From contig NZ_AXWP01000001.1 in the NCBI RefSeq assembly GCF_000482725.1, forward strand, positions 380,173-444,172: a stretch of DNA of 64,000 bases. The letters are read 5' to 3'. This document shows, piece after piece, positions 17,500 through 26,231 of this stretch. Within the stretch, counting starts at the first letter, position 1, and every line of letters starts with the position of its first letter. The notes below the pieces were generated by a model. That model saw nothing but the letters and a program-made list of their open reading frames with translations. It had not been told where the DNA came from and searched no databases. The stretch is from Psychromonas arctica DSM 14288. Its GTDB lineage: Bacteria; Pseudomonadota; Gammaproteobacteria; Enterobacterales; Psychromonadaceae. Position numbers and translations under genes: made by a program.

Positions 17500-18255
17500 C
17501 TAAATTCCTAGAGCTTGACCCCCACCAATTTGGATTGTTTCAGCGGTGATAAACGCTGCATCTTTACTGACTAAGAATGAGATCACGCCAGATACATCTT
17601 CAGGTTGCCCTAGACGACCTAACATAATGTTATCTTTCCATGATGCAAATACTTCGGGTTTTGTATCTTTAATTTGTTGATGGAATGGTGTATCGATGGT
17701 TCCTGGAGAAACTGCATTAACACGAATACCCGCTGGTGCTAATTCTTTAGCCAGGGCACGAGTTAAGGTGTGAACAGCAGCTTTTGATGTGCCATAAATA
17801 CCAGCACCAGGTCCGCCTGCATTCCAAGCAGCATTTGAAGTGTAGTTAATAATTGAGCCACCTTCGGTTTTTTTCATAAATGGGATGGCAGCACGAGAGA
17901 CAAAGAAAGCACTATCCAAGTTTAATGCCATTACAAAACGAAAGAATTCAGTCGTCATTTCTTCGATAGAACTTCGACCACCAAGGCCACTTGCATTATT
18001 AACTACAACATCAATTTGACCGTATTTGTTTCCAATCGCATTAACATTTTCAGTAACAGCGATATCATTAGTGACATCAAAGCCGTAGTATTCAGCTTCG
18101 ATACCTTCAGCTTTAAGTTCTGCAACACGTGCTGCACCAACTTCATCTTCAATACCATTTAGCACGACAGTGTAACCATCTTGACCAAGACGTTTAGCTA
18201 CTTGGAAACCAATACCACCAGTTGCACCAGTGATTAAAGCAATTTTTTTAGACAT
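17500..18255 (-). CDS. SDR-family oxidoreductase (FabG-like)
   Basis: A 251-residue classical short-chain dehydrogenase/reductase. The NAD(P)-binding motif TGATGGIG is at 9-16, NNAS at 86-89, catalytic S140 and Y154-x-x-x-K158 are present, and the PG segment VSPGTIDTPF follows. Similarity to FabG is general. The neighbours give no pathway, so the substrate is unknown. An acidic residue-rich loop after the second strand (NGIEDE) does not decide cofactor choice. It is monocistronic, with 575 bp upstream and a terminator shared with the convergent gene. Confidence 0.88.
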   Translation of the reverse strand: MSKKIALITGATGGIGFQVAKRLGQDGYTVVLNGIEDEVGAARVAELKAEGIEAEYYGFDVTNDIAVTENVNAIGNKYGQIDVVVNNASGLGGRSSIEEMTTEFFRFVMALNLDSAFFVSRAAIPFMKKTEGGSIINYTSNAAWNAGGPGAGIYGTSKAAVHTLTRALAKELAPAGIRVNAVSPGTIDTPFHQQIKDTKPEVFASWKDNIMLGRLGQPEDVSGVISFLVSKDAAFITAETIQIGGGQALGI

Positions 18256-18830
18256 ATTATTTTCTCACTACTTGTTAAGTTTATGCTGCAATAAATGTGA
18301 AGCATTATTCATTGATAAAATGTAGATTAAAGTTGATTGATAGTTAATTTATACTCAAAATACCTACGCATCAATTATTTTATTGTAATACAAATTGATT
18401 TTTTGTAAATAGTCACTATCAACACTTATCTCTGTATTTAAAAAATGAAGCGCACATTTATATTGTTTTATAAAAATTACGAGTAAATCTTTAATAAGAA
18501 TTAGATGGACAGCAATGTAATTATTTAATAAAGAGCATAAATGACATTTAAAAATGGCTTTGTTTTTAAAGGGTTAGTTTGGTGGCTTGTACTGTTTTTT
18601 TATTAAACTGCACGTAGTTGAAAGCATAACGAGAGAGCCATTTATTTCCAATAATGATTAAACACTTAAAATAGATACCGAATTTTTAGTACAATATTTG
18701 TGAGGGTGTACACAATTCTAAGTTTAAATTGTAATACAAAATGAAGTGTTATTTTCTATAACTGTTTTCTATAATGCTTTTCTAAATGTAGACTGGAATT
18801 GGATAGTGAAATTTAAAATCTGTTACGTCT
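18256..18830. other. Intergenic region with a repeated ATTGTAATACAAA and a possible 21-codon frame
   Basis: The 13-mer ATTGTAATACAAA occurs at 18382-18394 and 18728-18740; its TTGTAATACAA part is a near-palindrome, so it may be a regulator site. A short frame begins at ATG 18541 behind AAAGAG and codes for 21 mostly hydrophobic residues (MTFKNGFVFKGLVWWLVLFF). It could be a small membrane peptide, but evidence is thin. The SDR promoter should lie at the left end. Confidence 0.35.
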
Positions 18831-19856
18831 TTATACTTGGACATTGAAGCTAGCATAGGGCTTAGAACTAATGCTGATACTTTGATATACATTATTAATC
18901 TGTAAACGCCGCGCAATCATATTATTATTTGTTGCTATTTCCTGGCTTTTATCTTCAAGCTCATTATTATTTCTTCTTTGATTACTGGAAACTGTCGCTT
19001 CTATATTCTGAGAATTGGTCAGGTTTTGTTGTGTATCTGTGTTATCAGCTGAAGAATCGCTTGCAGAGCCCGTTGACGAATGCTCATGAGTGCTATCACT
19101 AGAGGCATCAGGGTGGTTTTCTGCTAAGATATCACTGCGTGCTTGGGTCTCCATTTGATCTGCTTCAGCCGCCACTTTTATATCTTGAGATGAGGGTTGT
19201 GCAGGCGCAAGAGCTGCTGCTTTAACTTGTTGCGCTTTTTTTAATGTTTCGTCAGGATCGCCTTCAATAGGCGATGTATCAATAGAAACTTCACCTGACA
19301 CCGCATACTTTACACCATCAGGCCCCGTTTGATAGCTATAATTTGGTGAGCCAGCATACTGGCCTCCTGCAGCAGCATGCGCTTGTTCATGGGTATTTAC
19401 TTCATCATGACGTGTCTTTAAAGAGCTTATTACGGCTAACTCAGCTTCGCTATATGTCTGACTTTGGTCGTTACTTGAATGACTACTTGAATAGCTAGTT
19501 GAATCGTTCTCGGAGACTTCTTTATTAGTTTCTTGTTTGCTATCTTCAACTCGCTCTGTTTCTTAAATTATTTCTGAATCAGACTGTGATGATCCTTTAT
19601 TTTCTTGAGGTGTTGCGATTTGATTAGCATTTTTAATACTGCCATCAATAGTTGGTCTTTGGTAAGTCGGCGTTTGATTTGTTGATATTGAGGGGGAGAG
19701 CCCTTGTAAGTTTGGCTGTATTGGCACTGATTTAGAGTTTATTACTTGAGCGTTCACTGTCTCTGATGAAATATTGGCAGAGGAAACGACAGTATCTGCT
19801 ATTTTTGAGTTTGTTGTAATACTGATAGGAAGTGGGAGAGCTGTTGATATATCCAT
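18831..19856 (-). pseudogene. SprA-related putative metalloprotease gene broken by an in-frame TAA
   Basis: One frame runs from ATG 19856 to the stop at 18831, interrupted only by TAA at 19563-19565. Upstream of it are 97 codons of serine/threonine/glutamine-rich sequence starting MDISTALPLPIS. Downstream the frame reads on through the zinc-protease motif HEQAH (19377-19391), AGSPNYSYQTGPDGVKYAVSGEV, then DTSPIEGDP and KAAALAPAQPS. These are hallmarks of the SprA-related / CJM1_0395 putative metalloprotease family. No ATG, GTG or TTG in this frame lies between the stop and HEQAH, so the catalytic part cannot be started separately in an ordinary way. It is therefore probably a pseudogene, unless the stop is read through or is a sequence error. 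The C-terminal 100 residues are disordered and S/D-rich. Confidence 0.8.
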
Positions 19857-19934
19857 AAATTTGCTATTCCTATTTATATGCCGATTTATCACTAAACTTT
19901 ATTACTGCACAAATTTCCTGCTGTAAATATGAAT

Positions 19935-20207
19935 TTAAATTTTTATGTCTAATAAACTGCCTATCGATTTATCATCTTGCAGTTGATTATTCGCTGTAAG
20001 CGATTGATATTCAGAAACTCTTGAACTGATCACATCTTCACTGGGTGCTTGCGCCTGTAATATTGGTTGCTGTGTTGTTACTTCATCAACACTTTGTGTT
20101 TGTTTTTGAGTCTCTACTGCTAGGTATTTAAGATCAGAGGTTTCAGGCGTATTTCTTAAGATGGTGATTGGTTGACTATGTAGGTTAATACTGCCGTTAA
20201 TGTCCAT
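19935..20207 (-). CDS. Unknown 90-residue protein upstream of the SprA-like gene
   Basis: A small polar protein (MDINGSINLHSQPITIL...) I do not recognise. It has no signal peptide or membrane segment and is glutamine/serine-rich, thus probably disordered. Its start resembles that of the following gene (MDI...). GGAGGAA lies right before the ATG, a strong ribosome-binding site, so it is likely translated. It precedes the SprA-like gene by 78 bp in the same direction, and the two may form an operon. Confidence 0.6.
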   Translation of the reverse strand: MDINGSINLHSQPITILRNTPETSDLKYLAVETQKQTQSVDEVTTQQPILQAQAPSEDVISSRVSEYQSLTANNQLQDDKSIGSLLDIKI

Positions 20208-20507
20208 ATATTTCCTCCACTACCTAAATTTTAATATAAAATAATCGTGTGATTATGATACACATTAAGGTTAAATACGAATTATTCGGTCAAAAAATAC
20301 ATCATCACCTATTATTGAGCTGTGATGACGCTCTATGTTAGATGTCTTATCGATATTTTAAGGGCACTCGTGTAGTTAGGTATATTTTTTAAGCGAATGA
20401 GATAAAAAATTAATCATTATATTGCTTTAGGTTGTTCATTTTTTTGGTTAATTTAACATTACTCATTAAAATAGGACGCATTAAATATAATAAACTTAGA
20501 GAGTGTA
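20208..20507. other. Divergent promoter region, unknown gene / NUDIX gene
   Basis: AT-rich spacer. A 7-bp dyad, TCATCAC (20302-20308) and GTGATGA (20322-20328), 13 bases apart, may be an operator. Nothing else is seen. Confidence 0.35.
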
Positions 20508-21056
20508 ATGCGTTTACTGCAACGAGTGGTTCATCCTTCGATACAAATTGATAACTTGTCCCCCTGTCATCATCAAAGTTTTACTCGCATCGCAACAAGA
20601 GCGATAGTGATTAGAAATAACAAAATTTTATTAATGTTCACTAAGCGCTATAACGACTATTCCTTACCTGGGGGAGGTGTCGATGAAGGCGAAGATTTAT
20701 TGACTGGCTTTAAAAGGGAACTGGCAGAAGAAACCGGTGCCGTCGCAATAAGGGGTGTTCAAGCTTTTGGGTTATATGAAGAGTATCGGCCACATAAGAG
20801 TGATAAGCATAATCCTGAATGTTCTATCATGCATATGCTCTCGTATTGCTACAGCTGCGAAATAGGAGAGCAACTTGGTGCCAATAAACTGGAAGACTAT
20901 GAAATTAATAATGGTATGCAAGTGTGCTGGGTTAACATCGACGATGCTATTCAACATAATATTAACACCATGCTAAACGACAAAAAGCAGGGTTTATCAA
21001 TTCAAAGAGAAACCTATTTAATGCAACAAATAAAAGTGCAATTTAGCTTAGACTGA
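20508..21056 (+). CDS. NUDIX hydrolase
   Basis: A 182-residue cytoplasmic protein with a full Nudix box at residues 56-78: G56-x5-E62-x7-R70-E71-L-x-E74-E75-x-G77. The metal-binding glutamates are therefore present, and it should hydrolyse a nucleoside diphosphate linked to another moiety. The substrate cannot be inferred. A preceding segment (TRAIVIRNNKILLMFTKRYNDYSLPGGG) is typical of the fold. The start ATG has only a weak ribosome-binding site (GAGAG). It converges on a GGDEF gene. Confidence 0.88.
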   Translation: MRLLQRVVHPSIQIDNLSPCHHQSFTRIATRAIVIRNNKILLMFTKRYNDYSLPGGGVDEGEDLLTGFKRELAEETGAVAIRGVQAFGLYEEYRPHKSDKHNPECSIMHMLSYCYSCEIGEQLGANKLEDYEINNGMQVCWVNIDDAIQHNINTMLNDKKQGLSIQRETYLMQQIKVQFSLD

Positions 21057-21093
21057 TGACTTATTATACGAATCTAAGTTATTGACTGAAGAA

Positions 21094-21135
21094 AGGTTTA
21101 TGAAGGTAGGTTTATGAAGGTAGGTTTATGAAGGT
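21094..21135 (+). repeat. Three 14-bp tandem repeats
   Basis: AGGTTTATGAAGGT is repeated three times exactly, 37 bp after the NUDIX stop. Partial related units (GAGGGCAGATAACTGAAGGC, then AAATAACTGAAG) follow, suggesting an older, degenerating array. Confidence 0.9.
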
Positions 21136-21167
21136 ATATAATTGAGGGCAGATAACTGAAGGCAAAT

Positions 21168-21195
21168 AACTGAAGTTACATTAATAACTTCAGTT
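21168..21195. terminator. Stem-loop between NUDIX and GGDEF genes
   Basis: AACTGAAGTTA-CATTAA-TAACTTCAGTT is a perfect 11-bp stem between two convergent genes. On the plus strand CTCTTTTT follows 9 bases later; the minus-strand side has no strong T run. Confidence 0.6.
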
Positions 21196-21220
21196 TAAGA
21201 TCTCTTTTTAGACCTAAGTA

Positions 21221-23251
21221 TTAGGCTTCAGTTTCTTCTGTGGATTGGACTGCTTTATTTCGTCCTGTTGTTTTTGCGAAATACAGTGCAACGTCAGCGC
21301 GTTTAAGTAGATCATTTAAATCTTCGTTAGCGTTAATACGTTGAGTAATCCCGATTGATAACGTTACTTCAATCGTTAGTTGATCATCTATTTTTATCTT
21401 GCTATTCGCTAATAGCTCGCAAATATTATTTGCTACTTCGAAAGCGTCTTTTTTATCTATTCCTGTCGTCAATATGGCAAACTCTTCACCGCCTATTCGA
21501 GCCAAAATAGCCCCCTCAGGTAATGCTTTTTGAAGTGAAGTCGCAATAAACTTTAAGACTACATCACCGATATCATGTCCGAAATTGTCATTAATACTTT
21601 TAAAATGATCGGCATCTATCATTAGTAAAGAAACATGATCTTCGGCTTCTAAAATTTGACTCGCTTGCCTGAAAAAGTGCCTACGATTACTGATTTCTGT
21701 GAGCACATCGGTATTAGCAATGTGGTCAAGACGCTTTTCCAGTTCAATCCGTTCTGTAATATCAAATGCAGAGGTGCGGGCGATAGCAAAATAACCTTTT
21801 TCTAGAATTGAAGTGGCCGACGTAGAGACGAAAAAGGTATGGCCATCTTTACATTGAACCTCTAATACGACACCTTCTATGGTTTTATCAAAGTGTAGAT
21901 TTTTCAAAAACTGTTTAAATACAGGGACACTATCTTTGGTTAAAAAATCAGTAAAAGATGATCCAATAACTTCATCACGTGTGTAACCTAACCAATTTAA
22001 CTCAGTTTGGTTCATTTTTATCACTGAGCCATTTTTATCTAAACTGTGGTAACCACAGGGCGCGTTCTCATATAAATCAATTAATTCATTTTTGATGAAT
22101 AAGTCGTAACGTAGGCGTCTACGTTTTTGTTCTGACATGATCAAAAGCAGTAACAAAATAGCAGCGGAACCAATGAATAATGAAGCTAGGATCACACGGC
22201 CTACAGGCTTATAAAAAAAAGAACTTTGATTCATTACATCATAGGGTAAGAAAATAATTAATTTCCAATTATTTTGTTGCCTAGATTGTTCACTTACAGA
22301 AAGGTTAATTGCTTGTTCTGCTTGATATTTACCGATGCTATCTAAACTAAAAGGATTGATCGATATGTAGCGAAATATTCCTCGATCAGAGCGATAGATG
22401 CCATTGTCACTTTGTTGAATTGTAGGCCATGCCTGTGGATATTGATCTTGAAATTTCTGAGTGACCGTATCAAGACTTCCTCCCCACTCATTGCTTCTAT
22501 CATGATTACTTATCCAGTAACCTTCAGGGTCTATTAACATACCTTGACCGTTAATACGTAGCTCCATTTGGTCTCTAAAGTTTTGTAATAATTCAGTGGC
22601 GAGATAATTCATCACCATTAAACCGACTGTCTCACCTGCTTTATTGATAACCGGCGTCGCAAAGCGTATAACAGGTTTATAGGGAAATTCAATTTCACCA
22701 TGCTCTACATTAAGCTCCATCGGAGATACATAAACTTTACCTTTTGGTTGTTTAATACCTTCTCGGAAATAATGCGTATGTTTTTTATTTTGTAAGTTAG
22801 CAGGTTTGACTATTTCTACTGAAGGGCTGATATAGTTTATTCGAATACGTTCGTTACCTTCAATATCCAGCAGTCTTACTTGATCGTAACGAAGAAACGT
22901 AGATGCTAAATTAGCAAATAGGGACTCTAAGCCTTTTTTTCTTGCAAGGGTGCCATTTTCGAGAAAATCAACCAGTGCTTTGGAACGCGTGCTCATTTGT
23001 AACACCATCAATTGAACTTGCATCTCTTTTTGTAGTGCTTGGGTAGTAGAAGTCACAAATGCTTCTTCTTGAGCTAGCATTGTTTTTTCTAAATTTTGAG
23101 TATATTGGAATTGGATGTATGCCAAGGTTAGTGCCAAAGCTGTTGCTATCAATAAATAGATCCAGATAAAACGACGCAATACAGACGCGATAAAAGAGTG
23201 AGATTCGATATCAATATCAATATTGGTATCGTTGGCAGTATTTTTTGTCAT
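21221..23251 (-). CDS. Membrane diguanylate cyclase: periplasmic sensor, PAS, GGDEF
   Basis: A 676-residue inner-membrane protein. A first membrane helix (about 28-48) is followed by a periplasmic Cache-like sensor of about 300 residues. A second helix (about 353-374) and a basic stop-transfer (EQKRRRLR) come next. Then come a PAS domain (about 390-505, LYENAPCGYHSLDKNGSVIKMN), and a GGDEF domain with GGEEF at 587-591. The four residues at the I-site position (PEGA) are not RxxD, so product inhibition at that site is not expected, unlike the enzyme at 15191. It should turn an outside signal into cyclic-di-GMP. The ligand is unknown. Confidence 0.92.
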   Translation of the reverse strand: MTKNTANDTNIDIDIESHSFIASVLRRFIWIYLLIATALALTLAYIQFQYTQNLEKTMLAQEEAFVTSTTQALQKEMQVQLMVLQMSTRSKALVDFLENGTLARKKGLESLFANLASTFLRYDQVRLLDIEGNERIRINYISPSVEIVKPANLQNKKHTHYFREGIKQPKGKVYVSPMELNVEHGEIEFPYKPVIRFATPVINKAGETVGLMVMNYLATELLQNFRDQMELRINGQGMLIDPEGYWISNHDRSNEWGGSLDTVTQKFQDQYPQAWPTIQQSDNGIYRSDRGIFRYISINPFSLDSIGKYQAEQAINLSVSEQSRQQNNWKLIIFLPYDVMNQSSFFYKPVGRVILASLFIGSAAILLLLLIMSEQKRRRLRYDLFIKNELIDLYENAPCGYHSLDKNGSVIKMNQTELNWLGYTRDEVIGSSFTDFLTKDSVPVFKQFLKNLHFDKTIEGVVLEVQCKDGHTFFVSTSATSILEKGYFAIARTSAFDITERIELEKRLDHIANTDVLTEISNRRHFFRQASQILEAEDHVSLLMIDADHFKSINDNFGHDIGDVVLKFIATSLQKALPEGAILARIGGEEFAILTTGIDKKDAFEVANNICELLANSKIKIDDQLTIEVTLSIGITQRINANEDLNDLLKRADVALYFAKTTGRNKAVQSTEETEA

Positions 23252-23422
23252 TATTATTGATCTTATTTTTGTTGATTGAAGATAAAAGACTCATCGCGTC
23301 TGTGATATTTTGAAGTTAACCTATAACGATTATGAAGGCCTTAAATTAATCATGTTGATAAATTTTTATGTTGATATTTTTATTTAAAACACATTTTTAA
23401 TCTGCAGTTAAACAGAAAGTGA

Positions 23423-23459
23423 TAAAGTGTTTGCACAGTGATACCAAGCAAACACTTTA
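23423..23459 (-). terminator. Stem-loop after the gene at 23466
   Basis: TAAAGTGTTTGC (23423-23434) and GCAAACACTTTA (23448-23459) form a perfect 12-bp stem with a 13-base loop, directly downstream of the minus-strand gene ending at 23466. The following T run is weak. Confidence 0.65.
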
Positions 23460-23465
23460 AAATTA

Positions 23466-24110
23466 CTAAGCTATCAATAATTCAGGTAAAAATTCACCTT
23501 CGTTATTGTTGTAAATAATATATTCGCCATGATATTTAACCTTAGATTTATAATCAGTCACTTTGTAAAGTAACAATGATTGTTCAAAAGCGGCTTGTAA
23601 TGCTTCTGGTAAATCACCACGTATATATAAACTAATAGGTTTAACTAATAAACCATCTTCAAAATATTGTTCGAATTGTTGGTTGCAAATAATCATTGAT
23701 GCTTGTCCTGCACTATGTCGATTTAACTTTTCGCCCACTTCAAGGTCAGTATTGACCATCCATTGTAGGCCAGTTAATTTGTCACAAAAATCAATTATTT
23801 GTTGTTTATAAACAGGTTTTGCTTTTAAATCTTGGTCAAAAACGTGTTCGTAGTGTGCTTTAATTGCCTGAAAAGTTTCAACTAAAGCCGCGTTTTTTCC
23901 TAAACTACGAGCTTTACGTTGCCAAATTTTTAACGTCGGCAACACATCACTTTCAAAACGTTTTTTCTTCATCGCATTGGTTGTCCATGCCGCTAGAAAA
24001 TGCGTTTCACTGAGTGGATTTTTAGGGATTTTCCCTTTTAATTGTGCTTCATGCAAATCCGCTAAAGCAGTAGTGACCACTTGATGAATTGATGTTGAGA
24101 AACTAGTCAT
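23466..24110 (-). CDS. Unknown 214-residue protein, possibly DUF2913-like
   Basis: No catalytic motif is visible. The N-terminal half is helical and basic (MTSFSTSIHQVVTTALADLHEAQ; AWTTNAMKKKRFESDVLPTLKIWQRKARSLG). The C-terminal half mixes strands and helices (ASMIICNQQFEQYFEDGLLVKPISLYIRG). The beginning recalls the gammaproteobacterial DUF2913 family, but this is from memory and uncertain. There is no signal peptide. AGGA lies 7 bases before the ATG. It is divergent from the patatin gene and alone in its unit. Confidence 0.6.
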   Translation of the reverse strand: MTSFSTSIHQVVTTALADLHEAQLKGKIPKNPLSETHFLAAWTTNAMKKKRFESDVLPTLKIWQRKARSLGKNAALVETFQAIKAHYEHVFDQDLKAKPVYKQQIIDFCDKLTGLQWMVNTDLEVGEKLNRHSAGQASMIICNQQFEQYFEDGLLVKPISLYIRGDLPEALQAAFEQSLLLYKVTDYKSKVKYHGEYIIYNNNEGEFLPELLIA

Positions 24111-24442
24111 GATTATCCTGATGATTAAAAAAATAGTAAGCTAAAAGTATGACAGGCTAAGTACTTACGGACAAGCAAAGATAGGCAATTGTTGTTTGTT
24201 GTTGTTAAATAAGGCCTGAACACTTTATATGCTGACAAAAACTAAGTACTAGGACCATCATTAAATGTCATTGGTTCAAATAAAGCAATGTTAATAGCTG
24301 ACGTTAGTAAAGGTAGAGTGTTAGATAAATAAAAACAATAATATAAATGGTTGTTCACTTTGTAAAGTTCCTAATGCAGAATTGCTACAAAACATTAAAA
24401 GGTGGTTAATATGCCAAGGTTCATAACGACAGGGATTTTAAT
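24111..24442. other. Divergent promoter region upstream of the patatin gene
   Basis: A 332-bp spacer between two divergent genes. No repeat, dyad or reading frame of note is seen. Confidence 0.4.
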
Positions 24443-25372
24443 ATGGTAACTGAAAATCATGTACTTGAAATAAGTCCCGAACAAAAAAAATGTATATCAC
24501 TGGTGTTAGGTAGCGGTGGTGCAAGGGGGTTGGCTCATATTGGTATTATTAAGTGGTTAGTTGAAAACAACTATCAAATAAAGTCTATATCAGGTTGCTC
24601 AATCGGAGCCCTGATTGGCGGTGTATTTGCTGCGGGAAAATTAGATGAATTTGAACAATGGGTTTGTGGGCTAAGTAAATTAGATATTATTTCATTATTA
24701 GATCTTTCTTGGAGTACTAGTGGATTATTACGTGGCGATAAAATCATTGATACGCTATTCAAGTTATTAGGAGATCAAACCATCGAAGCCCTGCCGCTTC
24801 AATTTACAGCTGTTGCCGCAGATATTAAGAATGAGAAAGAAGTGTGGATTAATTCAGGCTGCTTATTTGATGCAATACGCGCATCTATTTCATTGCCTTT
24901 ATTTTTTACGCCGGTTGAGCGCAAAGGTGTGCAGTTGATTGATGGCGGTGTGTTAAACCCGGTGCCTATTGCCCCTACATTTAGCGATAATACGGATTTT
25001 ACTGTTGCAGTTAATCTGGGCGGCGTTATTGATCTAGATAGAGTCGAACCTGACACCTTAATAGATGTTGTAGAGAGTATTGAAGATTTACCATTGCAGC
25101 AAAAAATTGGTCACTATATCAAGCAGTTTGGGGATAATTTAGCATTAACAAATAGTAAACCTCCGACATGGAAAGCTTATGATGTTGCAGACCAAGCCTT
25201 TGATGCGATGCAAAGTACTATTGCACGTTTGAAGTTGGCGGCTTATCCTGCCGATTATAATATAGTGATCCCTAGAAATGCTTGCGGCACTTTAGAGTTT
25301 GACCGTGCAAAAGAGATGATTGCCTTAGGTTATCAAAGCGCACAGAAAGCGTTACACTTAGACACTATTTAA
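24443..25372 (+). CDS. Patatin-like phospholipase, RssA type
   Basis: A 309-residue serine acyl hydrolase. The oxyanion loop GSGGARG is at 23-29, the nucleophile elbow G-C-S53-I-G at 51-55, and the catalytic-dyad motif D167-G-G at 167-169. All active-site elements are present. The compact length and absence of a signal peptide or beta-barrel fit cytoplasmic or membrane-peripheral RssA/NTE-type enzymes that cleave phospholipid acyl chains. The lipid substrate is unknown. DUF1415 follows 46 bp later and is probably co-transcribed. Confidence 0.9.
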   Translation: MVTENHVLEISPEQKKCISLVLGSGGARGLAHIGIIKWLVENNYQIKSISGCSIGALIGGVFAAGKLDEFEQWVCGLSKLDIISLLDLSWSTSGLLRGDKIIDTLFKLLGDQTIEALPLQFTAVAADIKNEKEVWINSGCLFDAIRASISLPLFFTPVERKGVQLIDGGVLNPVPIAPTFSDNTDFTVAVNLGGVIDLDRVEPDTLIDVVESIEDLPLQQKIGHYIKQFGDNLALTNSKPPTWKAYDVADQAFDAMQSTIARLKLAAYPADYNIVIPRNACGTLEFDRAKEMIALGYQSAQKALHLDTI

Positions 25373-25418
25373 GAATCAAGCATTCAAGTTAAGAGCAACA
25401 TTGTAAAAAGGGAAACAC

Positions 25419-25961
25419 GTGGACGTAATTAGTAGTACGCAATCTTGGGTTAACAACGTCATTGTTAAATATAATATTTGTCCATTTGCTAAAAGAGAGG
25501 TGGAGCGTGGCAGTATTCGTTACTGTGAAGAAGCCAGTACTGAAATTGAAGGTGTATTAGATAGATTAACGGTTGAATGTGAATTTTTAGATACACATCC
25601 AGAGACTGAAACTACATTACTAATTTTGAGTGAAGCCTGTAGTGATTTTGAACACTTTTTAGATCTGGTGTATTTATCCAACCATCTTCTACAAATGAGC
25701 CATTATGAAGGCGTTTATCAATTAGCTCATTTTCATCCTGATTATTGTTTTGCTGGTGATGATGAAAGTGCAGCGTCTAATTATAGCAATCGTTCACCAC
25801 ATCCTACATTACATCTCATTCGAGAGAGTAGTATGGAAAAAGCCATTGCCGCTCATCCGGATGTGGAAGGGATTCCGGATAGAAATATTGCGTTTTTAAA
25901 TAAAAAGGGGAGCCCTTTTTTTGCTGATCTTCTAGCGAGTTGTTTGTTAGTTAATAAGTAA
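25419..25961 (+). CDS. DUF1415 family protein
   Basis: A 180-residue protein matching DUF1415 from end to end. It has TQSWVNNVIVKYNICPFAKRE at the start, the acidic middle LDTHPETETTLLI, then FHPDYCFAGDDESAASNYSNRSPHPTLHLIRE, and PDRNIAFLNKKG near the end. The conserved NxCPFA motif near the N-terminus and the FHP...ANYxNRSPYP-like segment look functional, but the family has no assigned role. GTG is the start, with AAGGGA 6 bases upstream. Confidence 0.85.
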   Translation: MDVISSTQSWVNNVIVKYNICPFAKREVERGSIRYCEEASTEIEGVLDRLTVECEFLDTHPETETTLLILSEACSDFEHFLDLVYLSNHLLQMSHYEGVYQLAHFHPDYCFAGDDESAASNYSNRSPHPTLHLIRESSMEKAIAAHPDVEGIPDRNIAFLNKKGSPFFADLLASCLLVNK

Positions 25962-26231
25962 TTGGTATTTTAAATAAGTCTATTTTTGGGGACTTATGTT
26001 TTTAAGTGTTTTTATAATTAGCTTGAATAAACCAGATTCTTAATCTAGTAACAATCGTATTGGTTACATATTCTGCATTTACAGAGATTAATACGAAGTG
26101 TTGCTTGAAACTGGTCGACAAACCTTATTAAGCAAGATAAGTTTCACTGTTTTTTCGGTTGTATTTATTCATTTAAATATGACTGCTTCATAAACAAACG
26201 TTTTTATAATTAAAGTTAACAAGGATTTTCC

